A stretch of 64,000 bases of DNA from assembly GCF_000699445.3 (NCBI RefSeq), contig NC_067198.1:44888691-44952690 (forward strand). Direction: 5' to 3'. Made by a program: the position numbers and the translations under genes. Below, piece after piece: positions 34,485-46,679 of the stretch (positions within the stretch are counted from its first letter, which is position 1; each line of letters opens with the position of its first letter). The stretch is from Schistosoma haematobium. Taxonomy: Eukaryota; Platyhelminthes; Trematoda; Strigeidida; Schistosomatidae. Under the pieces are notes generated by a model that made no database searches, was not told where the DNA came from, and saw only the letters and a program-made list of their open reading frames with translations.

Positions 34485-36600
34485 ATTACAGTACTAAATA
34501 ACAATGAGAAGATACAAGTAACTAACACCAAGTGAATGAAACTAATTATATTTCTTTGATTGAGAGCTTAAATATTTATTATGAAGATGAATAGGGAAAT
34601 TATGATTGATAAGGGAAGGTTCAAAGTGATTAGATAAAATGTTAAAATTGAGATTAACTGTAATTAGAAGGATCATAGAAACAGAAATAAACTAGTTGGT
34701 GGTAAAAGGTCTATAGAGGAAATGATAGAACGGAAATAGATTTGAGAAAAGAAAAAGGAAAAAAGGTGTGAGAAATAAAGATGATGGTAAAAGAAAAGGT
34801 TGGGCAAGTTTCTTTTGTTCTCATAATTCCAGTTTGAATTTCCTCTCACCATAAAGACTAGAGTTATGGACTCGAATGTTTGTATGTTTGAGACGCGATG
34901 GAATTCATTTGTGAAACAATAAGGTTTACGGTAGATCACCTAGAATCATTTAGCTTTATCTACCACTTGACCACCGATCGCCTTGTGAGATAAAATTGAA
35001 CTAAGTAGTGTTTTCGACTGACGTCTTCAAAACCACAGAGAGTGGTGCTCGGTCGTTTTACAGGGTAGTCACATGTGCTAACTTTTCTACCATGATAGCC
35101 AAGTGCCGATACAGGCAGTTAGTAAACGGTTGATTTATGAAGAACGGTTTATTCAAATGACTAACTAGAAAAACTTCAAGACTAAATTGTTCTGTAAGGC
35201 TATTTAGACTTCCTAGAGTTAGATAATGGGGATTACAAGATACTAACACTGTTGCGGCATTAAGATGGTGTTTACTATTAAACTCCTAATTCTTAAGTTC
35301 TGTCAATGAAATTTTCATTAATAAGCAATTATAACGAGTCTTAAAAGTAGCCTAATACACGTCTATAGTGTAAGGACTTTTTTAACAAAAAGCTAATTAC
35401 AAAAAAAGGCGTTAACCTCAACAACAGACGATCAAAAAAAGTAGAACTCGCACATAAACAGAATACAGAGGTTTCGGTAAATAACATTGGAGTATTTCAC
35501 TTAATTGATATAAAATATAGAACATGTTAAACAAAAAGGTTTTCATAAACAGATTAATGAAAATTTTCAGAAATTAGTGTAAAATCTTCTATTGAGTTAG
35601 TGGAGAGATTATAAATTAGTTTTATTTTGGTAATTGAATTGATCAAACAGAATCTGAGTTCTAAGTAAAATAGTTATATATGTATTCCTTATTGTACATG
35701 AAATATAATGTAACTAAGTAACTCAATTTTTAGAATTTTGATATCACCAACTCTGTATAATACGAAAAGCACAATGTTGACGTCTGTAACTATGACAGTT
35801 GATAACATAGATTTGAATCTCTTTGAAAAGTCAACATTATCATTTAGATAAATAGAGTGAGCTAGCGTGTATAGTTTTCTATTATGTCCGTGTCGTTTAT
35901 AACTTATACTTGAAAAAGAAACCACAACAATTTCCACTATGCAAGGTAAGAACACCAAAACTAGTACAGGTGGAGATTTATTAACCCCTATAAACACAAC
36001 GACTCTAGTCAAGAATACACTCATTTATGTATTGATTGTACATCGATTTTGGTTATTAATTCGAATAAAATGACATAAATGAAGAATACCCAGGGTTAGA
36101 ACATGTCACATGCTGCGTGTCATGCTGGGCATAGTTCATGTTGATTTAATACAATAATATCATATCTTGAATGAATATCACACTCAGATAAATTCATATT
36201 ATACCAACTATAATAACACACTGCAAAACAAAAACAAATACTATACTGACTAATTATCACATTGAGCTAAAACTTGAAGTAATGCTGAACAAAACTGTAA
36301 TTTACACCTTTTCATCCTGTTGTATCAAACTCTAATCTCTTAGCATCAAAATTTCATACACAAAGAAACTTAGAGACAAATACATTTAGTAAACTTTAAT
36401 CAATAAATTCTATCAGATAATTAAATGAAATAGTTTATCAAACGTACATAATAAAAAATTTTAATATAACAATAATAAGTAGTCAAAAAAACGAAATTTA
36501 CTGGTAACCTTGGGTTGACGTTACATATGATATTATGATAGACCTTAGTGATTCACTTTTCAATCTTTAAACGTAACCTCCCATTAATTAAGGAATAATT
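34485..36600. other. No gene identified
   Basis: A 111-codon minus-strand ORF (35689-36024) is hydrophobic at the start and has no known motif; I regard it as unproven. No repeats recognised. Confidence 0.4.
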
Positions 36601-36687
36601 ACATTTTTGTATTATCTCAATAACTAGAAATCTGATTTTCTGACGTTTCGTCACTCATTGTAAGTCACTTCTTCAGATAAAATCCCC

Positions 36688-36960
36688 CTTAAGCCAAATA
36701 TTAGAAGGCAGTTGATGGCTGTATTCGAGATGTATTCGTTGGCGATCTCGTGGTATCAAAAGAATACCGATATCGTGCCAGTTTACAAGTGTGGTTACTG
36801 AGCGTAACCGAATTCGTCCAAGGTCACAATTAACGGAAGGAAGAATGTCTTTAGTACAGTTAAACAAACAAGTACAGTAAAACAATCACTGGTACAATTG
36901 GTTATAATAATAATTGTTTCCATTAAACCAATCGCGTTCTCTTGATAAAGGTAGGTCACT
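36688..36960 (-). repeat. Repeat E, minus copy
   Basis: Inverted relative to 30986-31278. Its outer end reads AGTGACCTACCTTTATCAAG in minus sense, matching the start of the plus copy. Confidence 0.7.
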
Positions 36961-37304
36961 ATAAGTCAATTAAAGCTAGACCACAATGGATGGCCATTTC
37001 GTCCCATACTAGTGCATCCAGGTTTTCCATAGTGGTCTATCTTCAATTAACTCATGAATTCAACAATCAAAATTACTATAATATACACAAAACCCCTCTC
37101 TGATTAGTAAATTTATATCTTATATATAACTTATATTCCTATTGAATAAATGTCTTTGACGGTAATTTATTTATTAAGTCCAAATAAATTATATATTCCA
37201 AATTATAAAAAAAAATAAAGTTCTAAAGTTATAGACAATCAAAAAAATTTACTTCATTTTGATTAGATATAAAAATTAATTATGAATATAATGCAATAAA
37301 ACTC

Positions 37305-37410
37305 AGCCTGTAGCTCTTCCAGAGTTACTGCCGGTCCCAAGCCCGGGTAAATGAGGAGGGTTGGGCATGGGATTAGCTACCCCATCCCGTAAAAAACTAA
37401 CTCGCTAAAA
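37305..37410 (+). repeat. Short fragment of a known-looking schistosome retroposon
   Basis: GCCGGTCCCAAGCCCGGGTA with GTTGGGCATGGGATTAGC is unusually GC-rich for the region. I recall this wording as part of widespread flatworm RTE-type elements. It is only about 100 bp long. Confidence 0.4.
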
Positions 37411-37799
37411 AAACGCTAACCAGAAAAAAATAATACAATAAATATAACCTCACTACTTTTTTTAATGCATAGACCATGGAATTGTTGAATACGGCCAAAG
37501 ATGAAATTGATCAAGTAAAGTAGTTTATAATTTACCATTTTAACCTTTAAGAATATATGCATTCATGAGTGTATGTATGTATGTGTGTATTCACGTGTTG
37601 ATTGTTTATAAAGTGAAATAAAATAAATGACATAATAATCATTTAGAGCAATTAGTGCATTTTATAAATTTCGATAGAACAATGAGATAGCGGAGTTGAT
37701 CTGAAAAATATGATCTATTTGCACTGTACATTTTCAGTAATCTGATCACACACACATATACTTGTCAGGGCATTTTATATAAAAATTAATAAAGGTCAA

Positions 37800-38078
37800 T
37801 TAAATGAGACGAGATTTATATTTACAAATAGTCAAAGCTTCAAGAAGCTTGTAAACTCGTCCTTGATAATTTCTATACAACATTTTAAAAGCTGTATTAA
37901 TGTGAATTTCAGTTATCGATGAACATGGTTTTTTATCTGTCACATTAATCGGATCATTTGATACACATTGATTTTGTAACCATCTACTCACATGTTCAAT
38001 GATTTTTGATTGTATTGTTCGATTATTCCTCCGTATATATGTATGTCGATACAAACATGTAAATTGGTAAATACTCAT
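37800..38078 (-). CDS. Small ORF of 92 residues, unassigned
   Basis: Starts with ATG at 38078 and reads MSIYQFTCLYRHTYIRRNNR, later AFKMLYRNYQGRVYKLLEAL. It is basic and probably helical. I do not recognise a family. It lies 346 bases past the end of the phosphatase-like gene on the same strand. Upstream sequence resembles repeat DNA, so it may be a chance ORF. Confidence 0.25.
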   Translation of the reverse strand: MSIYQFTCLYRHTYIRRNNRTIQSKIIEHVSRWLQNQCVSNDPINVTDKKPCSSITEIHINTAFKMLYRNYQGRVYKLLEALTICKYKSRLI

Positions 38079-38423
38079 TTAAAAATTAAAAACATAAAGT
38101 TCAACGAAGGGATCTCATTTCAACGAATTTATTATCCAGCTGTACAATCGTATATATCTATGAAAAATATTTGTTAAAGTACTAATTCCATGAGGAAATA
38201 TGAACAAGAACTAACCAAGGTGATATAATAGAAAGATTATAATACTTAATTAAATAATAATATGAATCATAACAATAAATTAATTGAATGTAATAAGATA
38301 ATTGAAAATGTTTTAATGATACTCATTAAAGGTCGTTCAAGGTCATAAAGATGTAAACAATAAATAAATTCATATGATGATTATTTATAAAAATTAAAAG
38401 AAAATAATCATTTATTTATTTCT

Positions 38424-38602
38424 TTATTTATTTATTATTAATTGTTCAATAATTTTTGTTTTGTTGTTTTCTCTTTTTTTTGTTTTTTCTAATTTTTTAA
38501 AATAAATAACAAAACTCCATAAAATGATAACTAATATAAAATTTGATATAAAAATAACAAAATTTATTCTAATAGATGAATTGAATGGAAGGAATTCATA
38601 TA

Positions 38603-38633
<31 letters not shown>

Positions 38634-38829
38634 GATTAATTGATCTAAAATTAATGAACATTCATTAATATAGAATTGTGGATTAATAGTGAATATATTT
38701 AATTGTTTTATAATTAAATTCAATGGACAATCATAAAAATAATTAAATTTTTTACATATTGGTAATATTACATAATGACCAATTTCATCAATCCAACCAT
38801 TTTTATATAAAATTTTTAAAATATATTGT

Positions 38830-38870
<41 letters not shown>

Positions 38871-41800
38871 GGATAGAATGGATGGACCATATAATTCTAA
38901 TGAAATAACAGAAGCATATTCAATTGGTTTATTATTATTATTATTATGATTTAATATACCAAAAGCATTTAATAAATATGCAAATTGATGATTCGTTATT
39001 GAATAAACCATTAAATGTTTATTAGATAATGTAATATTATTTGAAATATAAATTGATTTTCCTTGAATAATTGAATAAATATGTTGAATAATATTATGTA
39101 AGAATAAACCAATTTCTAAACGAATTATATCAGATGATGATTTTACATATTTCTCCTAAATATAAATAATGGAATAGATAAGATTAGAAAAGAGTTTTGT
39201 GGAATATGATAGTAATTTCAATGGTTAAGATTATGAGTCATGGATACGCATTACTTAGGAGGATCGAACAGCCGTCTAGTGCTTCCAGGTTTTCAATGGT
39301 AGTCTTGCTTCAATGGACTCATGATCTTAACCATTGGAATATATATAAGAGTTTAAAATAGAAATTAATATTTTATCTTGTAAATAAACAGCTAATTAAA
39401 ACGTGTCAGTTATAAGAAATTAATCACTTAGGAATAATTAATGATTATCTAGTCCATGTGATTGATTGTTTGCGACATGATCACTAGTTTAATTGACTAA
39501 ACTTGATGATACATTCAGTCTACCTTTACACGATTGTTATTTATAAGAAACTGTATAAACATTAGTGCTCAAATTTCAACGGGCTTAAAATGATCAGCAC
39601 TAAAGAATTAGATAAATATAACAATAGTTACTACTATTTGATGTATAATAATAATTTCCAGCTTTTACGAAATTTCTTTTTTTTACCCTTATTTTGTGTT
39701 TTACAGATATCAGTGTTTAAATTATCTTATACATTGACAGCATTTTCTCTGGTCAACTGTCTCAACATACACAAAGGGAAAAGCAAGATACTCCGACACA
39801 ACACAGCATACACCAATCCAATCACAATTGATGGAAAAGATTTGGAAGATGTATAAACTTTTACATATTTGGACAGCATCATTGATGAACACGGTGGATC
39901 TGATGCAGATGTGAAGGCGCGGATCGGCAAAGCAAGAACAGCATATTTACAACTGAGGAACATCTGGAACTCAAAGCAACTGTCAACCAAAACCAAAGTC
40001 ATCATTTTCAATACAAATGTCACGACAGTTCTACTGTATGAGGCGGAAACTTGGAGAACTACAAAAGCCATCATCCGGAAGATACAAATGTTTATTAACA
40101 GTTGTCTACGTAAGATGCTTCGGATCCGTTGGCCAGACACTATCAGCAATAGCCTACTGAGGCACAGAACAAACAAGATTCCAGTGGAGGGAGAAATCAG
40201 GAAGAAACGCTGGAATTGGATAGGACACATTGAGGAAAGCACCCAACTATATCACAGGGCAAGTTTTCATTTGAGATTCTCAAGGCCAAATAGGAGACGA
40301 ATGACCAAAGAACACATTACGTCGAGAAATGCAGACAGAAATCATATGAATGAACGAAAATTGAATAGAATCAGAAAGGAAGGTCCAGGAAAGAGTGAGT
40401 TGAAGAATGCTGATCGGCTACCTATGTTCCATTGGGAGTGACAGACGTAGGTAAGTAAGTTGACAGCATTAAATTTTGTGATTTCACTTATTTCACAATC
40501 TTTAATATTCATTAAAAAAGACAATATTTTTCATTCTAATCTATATACGATTGTAGTTTATTTGATATTGCAAGTAATTGAACAGAACCAAACAACTAAA
40601 CTGAATTCATATTATTCTGTTTCTAGAGTTGTTTATGTTCTATTCAGATAAATATTTAAGTTGAACTTAAGTTTCATTCTTTGTAAATCAACTGACTTTA
40701 TGGTTGAAACAAACTAGTTCTACTGAATCTAAACTATTTTAAAGATTTCAAAAAGTACATAAATACCAGAAAATTTAAAATAAAACGTCTCGTGCTTATT
40801 TTTCTGCTATCTAACCAATATTTAAGTTAATTAATTAAAATAAATAGATAAGCTAAACTAAAATTATATACTAAAGAACTTACCGTCCAATAATAGTCTG
40901 CAACTTCAAATAATTCATTTAGAAGTTCTTTAGTACACCATGAAGGTAATGTAACTTTGTAGTTTTTGATAGATTGAAGAAAATTAGCAATTTGTTCAAT
41001 GGTTAATCTATTGATTGACAAACCAGTATTATTTCTAAGAATTTGAAACAAGTTTTTATGTTGATTTTCAAATCTCGTTGAATGGGTCATATATATTTGC
41101 ATCTTTTGCAATATTCTTAAACGTGGACAGTTATACGAACCGAAAAGTATATCAGAAATCTAAATTCAAATAACAAATAAATAAACAGAAATAGTGATCT
41201 CCTAAGATTTTTTCTATCATTTAATATCCACTTTTTAGGCGTTTTATACTTTTGGCATGTTTTGATAAAAATAACTGCCAGTAACTAAAATTCAGTTTTA
41301 GAATAAAGGACTTAATTGGTGCATGACCAATTTAAACGAAGAGATTCACTTGTCAACAAAATCTTTTGTTCTTGTTACGAATTAAGTTTGGTATTTTTAC
41401 GGATACATTAGCCATTGAAGGTCAACTGAATGGTTTGAACATCAGCCAAATCCGCCATGACCTTAAGGTTGTAAGTTCTTCTCTCGATGTGGCCGTGGAT
41501 GAACACAAATGAATAGTCTCATAGCAGGATGAAACATCATTCTAGTATTTCCTGATTTTCAGGGGTTGTCTAATAAGTCATTTTATCATTCGGATAGATA
41601 TAAGAGTACACACGTTAGATGTTTTCCATACTGGTGATTATTACTTGCCCGATTTTTCCATCATATGTGTTTTTTTTACTGCCTTCATGTTTTCTCAATA
41701 AGCGCTGTTTGTGTTCACAAATCTTCCCTTGAATTTTCTGAGAGATTTTCTACAGTTTAATCTTAAACCTAGTTAATTCAGTCCATTTATTTATTGAAGA

Positions 41801-44056
41801 AGTCATGTAAAAAGTCAAGATAATTATACAACATACTTAACTTTGATAAAAACTTCTTTTTTAATGCAAACACAATTTTACGCACCAGCTTAAATATCAC
41901 AATGCCATCTGAAGAAATACTACGCAACTTGTAAACAATCTATTGACTGTAAACTTATATTTATGTACTTAAACCACACTACAAATACAATGCAATATTT
42001 AATGCATAAAACTGAAAACATATACATTTTTAAAGGCTGCCAAGTATAAATCTTGAGAGTCGGGTCACCGAACTTTACCATTTACTCGAATGCATATGTA
42101 GGGCCAGTGAAATGTCACTGAGCCCTAGCCAAATCATCCGGCAGTTGGATCACTGAATGTCGAACAGATCATCGCTCCCTGCCAAGGTCATGTACAAGCA
42201 ACGCGCATTAGTTAATCATACGCCATGGACTGGCCCATGCGGCAGTGGTCTTACTTTCGCCTGTATCTACCTTAACTAATATATTTCTGTAATAACGTCC
42301 TTTGTGTTGTACAGTCTTCAAAGCATCTATAGTACCTTGTTACGTCAATGGGGGTAGTCCACGTAAGGTGCTGACCACGAGGTGTGACTTTGACGTTAGT
42401 TGGTTCGTCACACTATTCACGTCTAACTCGAGTCGGCCTCCAATCATTTCGGCATAGATCATCTACGTTGGTGATCTACACATACATGAAGTTTAAGTTG
42501 CGGAGCAAAAGCTAGTTGAACGTAAGCCTAGAAAGTTTCAACGTATAAAAGAGCCATTCAAACGTGATTTGAGGTATTTTTTGTAGAATAAAATAAAGTA
42601 TCCAAGCTCTGCCCTTAGATTTCTGTAACGAAATTGTGATATTTCATCTTTAAACTAACGCTTTACATAATCCTCAAAGCTTGTGTATTACAATGATTAT
42701 GCCAAACTGTAAGAATCTATCAGGGAATATGTAATAAAACCTCATGTACTATTTCACTTTGGAATACTTTGGAGAAATCATAGCCTTGTACACAGAGATA
42801 AACTGGATGATTCAAAAAATTTTGAACACCACTTTTAGATAGATTGTAACACATTTGATGACTTATTCTACCTACTTCTGGCTTGATTTGCCATACCGTC
42901 TTGATCTTGCAGTTGTTAGAGACCATTTTTATTGGCTGATTTTATCAATAAATATATATGCATTTTATTACAATGGTGAGTTTTCAGCTCGCTTTTTCTT
43001 CCGCTTTGCTTCGTTTTAGACCACGTTATACGCTGCCTTAAACACTTCTTCGGGGCACAAAGTATCTTTAGGCTAGGCGTAAACATACAGAAGGCTGAAA
43101 GTCAAGTCATGATGGAGTCCTATTCACCTGGTTTAGTGAGAAAATAATTAAAGCTCCATACAAGCGGCAAATCATTTTAAAGACGGATTCCTCGTTATAT
43201 AACGCATATTTTTAACCTCTCTCAAAAGACGGAGACAGTTAGTCAAATACTCTCCGATTATTACTGTCTATGATCATAAGTTGGGAAGAAAACCAATAGC
43301 AAAAGCTTCATATTAATAGAAAAATTTTCGGTCTGACAAATATTTGAGGCGCCTCATTACATTTCCTCATCTTTTCAACAATGTATTAATGATCTCAATA
43401 GGTTCTAAATATTGTCTGGAGTAAGATATTTCTTAGAATTATATTGTTTGTTAAAAACCAAAAACAAATAAATGGTTCGTGTTGACATCAAGACTCCATC
43501 CAAAATTATGTCCCTATAATTCTTCATGCTAACTTTATTATTCAACCGTCTTAAACATTCATCTTATTTTTATTCATCAAGTGTCTAAATATACCTTTGA
43601 GACCTCATGAACCGGGACAGGAGACCAGTGCAACATGGATCCATCAAAAGGTGAGGATGATTGCCAGTAGAATCCAGCTGAATTTGCTACGGCAGACATT
43701 AAAGTTTTATCTGCATCTGTACTCCTTAAATGGTACGTTGAGCTGTTATATTTTTGAGGTACGAATGTCAAATAATTCATACGCATCCATCGACCTAGAA
43801 TAAATTGTTGTTGAATCCCAATATTTGTCAGCTTGTCAGCCCCTTCAGGCCAAATGGCTTCGAAATTAGGGTAAATTTGTGGAATTGGGTAAGCTGGAGA
43901 ACTGTCCCCATGACTATATATTAAGTGTACATGTTTGAGTACTTTTCCTTTGAGACGATCTTCACCATTTACTCCCTCACATAAATAAAACGAGGTATTT
44001 AATATAATGTATTGAAGTAAAACTAAATAAGACTTCAATTTGCTAGTGTTTCCCAT
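38424..44056 (-). CDS. Histidine-acid-phosphatase-like membrane protein, probable pseudo-enzyme (3 exons)
   Basis: Exons 44056-43595, 41159-40884 and 39155-38424 join in phase 0 (489 residues). Family landmarks: N-terminal signal/anchor (about 8-30), the phosphate loop at 48-54, [13 protein letters not shown] (110-122), VPVHEV, a CPR at the start of exon 2, LPSWCTKE, the late catalytic site, LELYGP, a C-terminal membrane helix (about 443-465) and a basic tail. This is the lysosomal/prostatic acid phosphatase layout. The catalytic loop, normally RHGxR, reads SHGDSSP, so both arginines are serine. The HD proton-donor pair reads TN (300-301). Only the His nucleophile (49) and Arg111 remain of the six usual residues. 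Three asparagine runs (5, 13 and 10 residues) lie in exon 3. AATAAA signals follow the stop. Lumenal or cell-surface location and a non-enzymatic role are inferences. Confidence 0.8.
39745..40459 (+). mobile_element. RTE-like LINE copy in intron 2 of the phosphatase-like gene
   Basis: A 715-bp 5'-truncated copy, antisense to the host gene. It reads [15 protein letters not shown], then [39 protein letters not shown] and [11 protein letters not shown]. One stop separates DLEDV from TFTYLD. TTGACAGCATT flanks it exactly (39734-39744 and 40460-40470). The tail GTAGGTAAGTAAG is the same type as in the copy ending at 24851. Confidence 0.88.
42097..42480. mobile_element. Solo LTR 1 (TGTAGGGCC...CTACA), intron 1 of the phosphatase-like gene
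   Basis: 384 bp, starting TGTAGGGCCAGTG and ending GGTGATCTACA. The flanking CATA is repeated exactly (42093-42096 and 42481-42484). It is about 95% identical by eye to 44682-45064. No internal domain adjoins. Confidence 0.88.
42485..43590. other. Intron sequence; ORF 42720-42926 (-) unassigned
   Basis: The 68-codon ORF starts ATG and reads [15 protein letters not shown], but does not fit the phosphatase fold between exons 1 and 2, whose junction is already continuous. Nothing else is recognised. Confidence 0.4.
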
Positions 44057-44681
44057 GACTCTCAGAGCTCGGAAACAGATGACACTATTTGAAGTATAGC
44101 ACTAAAAGCAACGTTAGGGGAATTAAAACAACCGCAGTTAATCGTGTAAACTATACTGGAAGTAAACTATTTGTTTACTGGGATCTACTTCATGATTTTA
44201 GTATATGACTAGGGTGACGGAAAGCAATGACTACTATTTAATTCTCACAAACATGAAAAGATACAAAAAGTACATAAACGAAAGAATGAACGATTATAAA
44301 TTGAGTTTTTTCCTATGTTAAGAAGTATAGTTTATAATTCTTCATCATACAATGAAGTGGCTTACTATACCGAGTTTTCGTTCATTACAATGGCAAGTCC
44401 ACGATGTTAGATTTAGTCTGTTTGTTTTCCAGTAGCAAAGATAAGTGCGCTAACAATTACCTAAACCTAAATCCCTCATTGGGGGAATAGAGAAATCCAA
44501 TCTGTTTCCAGTTTTTCCATTCACTTTAAATTTCTCTGTTGATTTTTAATTATTTTAGCCTTTTCTTCTACCAGTTTAAGGAATGGTGCTCACATCCACT
44601 TTCTTACTGTAACACTGTTTGATATTCAGAGTCACTCAACCAGTTCAGTCTATACTAAACGCTTAGCAACTTTATTTATGT

Positions 44682-45064
44682 TGTAGGGCCAGTGAAATGT
44701 CACTAAGCCCTAGCCAAATCATCCGGCAGTTGAGTCATTGAATATCGAGCAAATCATCGATCCTCGTCAAGGTCAGGGACGACCAACGCGCATTAGTTAA
44801 CCGTACACCATGGACTGGCCCATGCGGTAGTGGCCTTACTTTCGCTTGTATCTACCTTAACTAATATGTTTCTGTAATAACGTCCTTTGTGTTGTACAGT
44901 CTTCAAAGCATCTATAGTACCTTGATACGTCAATGGGGTAGTCCACGTAAGGTGCTGACCACGAGGTGTGACTTTGACGTTAGTTGGTTCGTCACACTAT
45001 TCACGTCTAACTCGAGTCGGCCTCCAATCATTTCGGCATAGATCATCTACGTTGGTGACCTACA
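44682..45064. mobile_element. Solo LTR 2 (same family as solo LTR 1)
   Basis: 383 bp from TGTAGGGCCAGTG to GTGACCTACA. ATGT is repeated exactly on both sides (44678-44681 and 45065-45068). It lies about 0.6 kb upstream of the phosphatase-like start codon and 41 bases past the stop of the unassigned exon on the same strand, so its promoter or polyadenylation signals could affect either. Confidence 0.88.
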
Positions 45065-45105
45065 ATGTCTAGGTATTATAGTTCATTACCAGTCTTTAGT
45101 AGTAT

Positions 45106-45318
45106 TTACGCACGTTTGTGGGGTTGATTTGTTGAAATATCAATAACTAACAACCAGGGAACCTGATCAACAGAAATACATACAGGCCGATAATCAATGT
45201 GAGCATGAACTGAATAGTTATCTGGGCGTAATCCTTCCTTTTTTGCTTCACTAAACATTTTGCTGTATTTTAAGCCATGAGCTGAGCTCAAATATTCTTC
45301 CTTTCGAACACTCCATGC
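45106..45318 (-). CDS. Probable coding exon of an unidentified gene
   Basis: A splice acceptor (AAAATTAG before GCATGG) opens a frame of 70 codons reading AWSVRKEEYLSSAHGLKYSK, later YSVHAHIDYRPVCISVDQVP, ending NQPHKRA and TAA at 45106-45108. Amino-acid composition looks like real protein, unlike nearby chance ORFs. It may be a terminal exon, or it may splice out at the GTGCGTAAAT just before the stop. Upstream exons were not found up to 46.6 kb. I do not recognise the family. Confidence 0.45.
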   Translation of the reverse strand, partial: AWSVRKEEYLSSAHGLKYSKMFSEAKKEGLRPDNYSVHAHIDYRPVCISVDQVPWLLVIDISTNQPHKRA

Positions 45319-45319
45319 C

Positions 45320-46675
45320 TAATTTTCAATTCTTGAGTTTTGTCGTTAAACAACAGGGAGGGAATGGCAAAAACATATGGTGATTTCGAGCTCAAGAGTT
45401 TCTGTAGTCTTTAACTGATTTCATTTTACGAATCTCTTGTGTTTGCTTGAAGTGTTTTTAGATTTGTGCCGAAACAAGTGAGTAACGAAGTCATCAGCAT
45501 AATGTACATATAATTAGTTTGAATAATGTGTTTGATTTGGTTCTTTTTGGATTCATACTATTTGACACAACTTTCTGTGTCCGAGTCAAGTCTACTGGAT
45601 AATCTGAATTCATCGAGTAATCCAGGAACGTTTCAATGTTTTACAAATTGATTTAATATGTTATAGTGACATTTGCAGAAATTTTCATGCTGAGACGTAG
45701 TTCATATTCTAAATTGGACTCAACTCTTTCGATACCAGTCACTCTTCAGGTCACTGGAAGATATTTTAAAAATTCTTTCTAGTGGGACTAACCGATGTAT
45801 CCGGAATTCTTTCTCCGACCTTCTCTTGAAAAACAGCTATTTAAGTAACTCACGACTATCAAGCAAATATATAGAAGTCGAAATTACAGGTTTCGAAATT
45901 CAGATTTTGTTCGTCATGTGCGAAATGCCAATCCATTAAATTTAAATGCTAATCACAAAATTATTTCTCATGACAACCGTTCAGTTTTTGGCTTCCTGAG
46001 GGAAAATTCCGAAATATCTAATGAAAGTGACTCGGAAATCAGAAGTTCAAACAAACCATATTTATGCTTAGTTTGGGTAAATCGATCCAAAACCAAGCAA
46101 AAAGAATGCCATTCAGAAGAATAGTTTACAGTCAGTCAAATTATTTGTTCCTCTCTTAACATTAGTTCATATTCCATACCATGTCGCGTCCATCTAACGA
46201 AATTTCTTCCAGATAGATAGAATTTTGACTCATCGACATTCTTCGCTATCGAAATAATTAACAGATAGTGCCAAACGTTTGTATTCGAAAGCTCCAATAG
46301 CAAATAATTGGCAACGCTGTGATTAAGATATGTAAAGAAAGATTATGTTACCCATTAAAACTTCCACAATAATGGCAGACATATACAAACCAAGAAAGTC
46401 CAACAAGGAACCAGTAGTAGGGGCATCAAAAGTAGTAACCTCTTAGTGACGTCAGTAAGAGAAGCGAAGCCTTACTGTCGAAACGGTGTTTCTTGCACTA
46501 TGTCCCTTTTGTTTCTACAAGATATGGAGTTGAACACACCTGGTATCTCTTCTTTTATTTCAAACCCATAAATAATGATAATTTATCCTCAAAAAACGAT
46601 GTTACACGAAGCACACCACTTTGCAGTCAAGGTCAAACATTGAAAATGCTACGAGATCTAAGTAGCTAAGTGGCA
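45320..46675. other. No gene identified; ORF 45918-46124 (+) unassigned
   Basis: The frame open through 46124 reads HVRNANPLNLNANHKIISHD upstream and downstream of its ATG. No known motif; it could be retroelement ORF1 debris. Confidence 0.35.
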
Positions 46676-46679
46676 CCTG

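Noticed and set aside
35689..36024. 111-codon minus-strand ORF as a membrane protein gene
   Set aside because: Hydrophobic residues follow from AT-rich sequence; no splice context, motif or related copy seen.
42720..42926. Extra exon of the phosphatase-like gene
   Set aside because: Exon 1 (ending VPVHEVSK) and the exon at 41159 (starting [13 protein letters not shown]) are already continuous by family comparison; the ORF does not resemble that fold.
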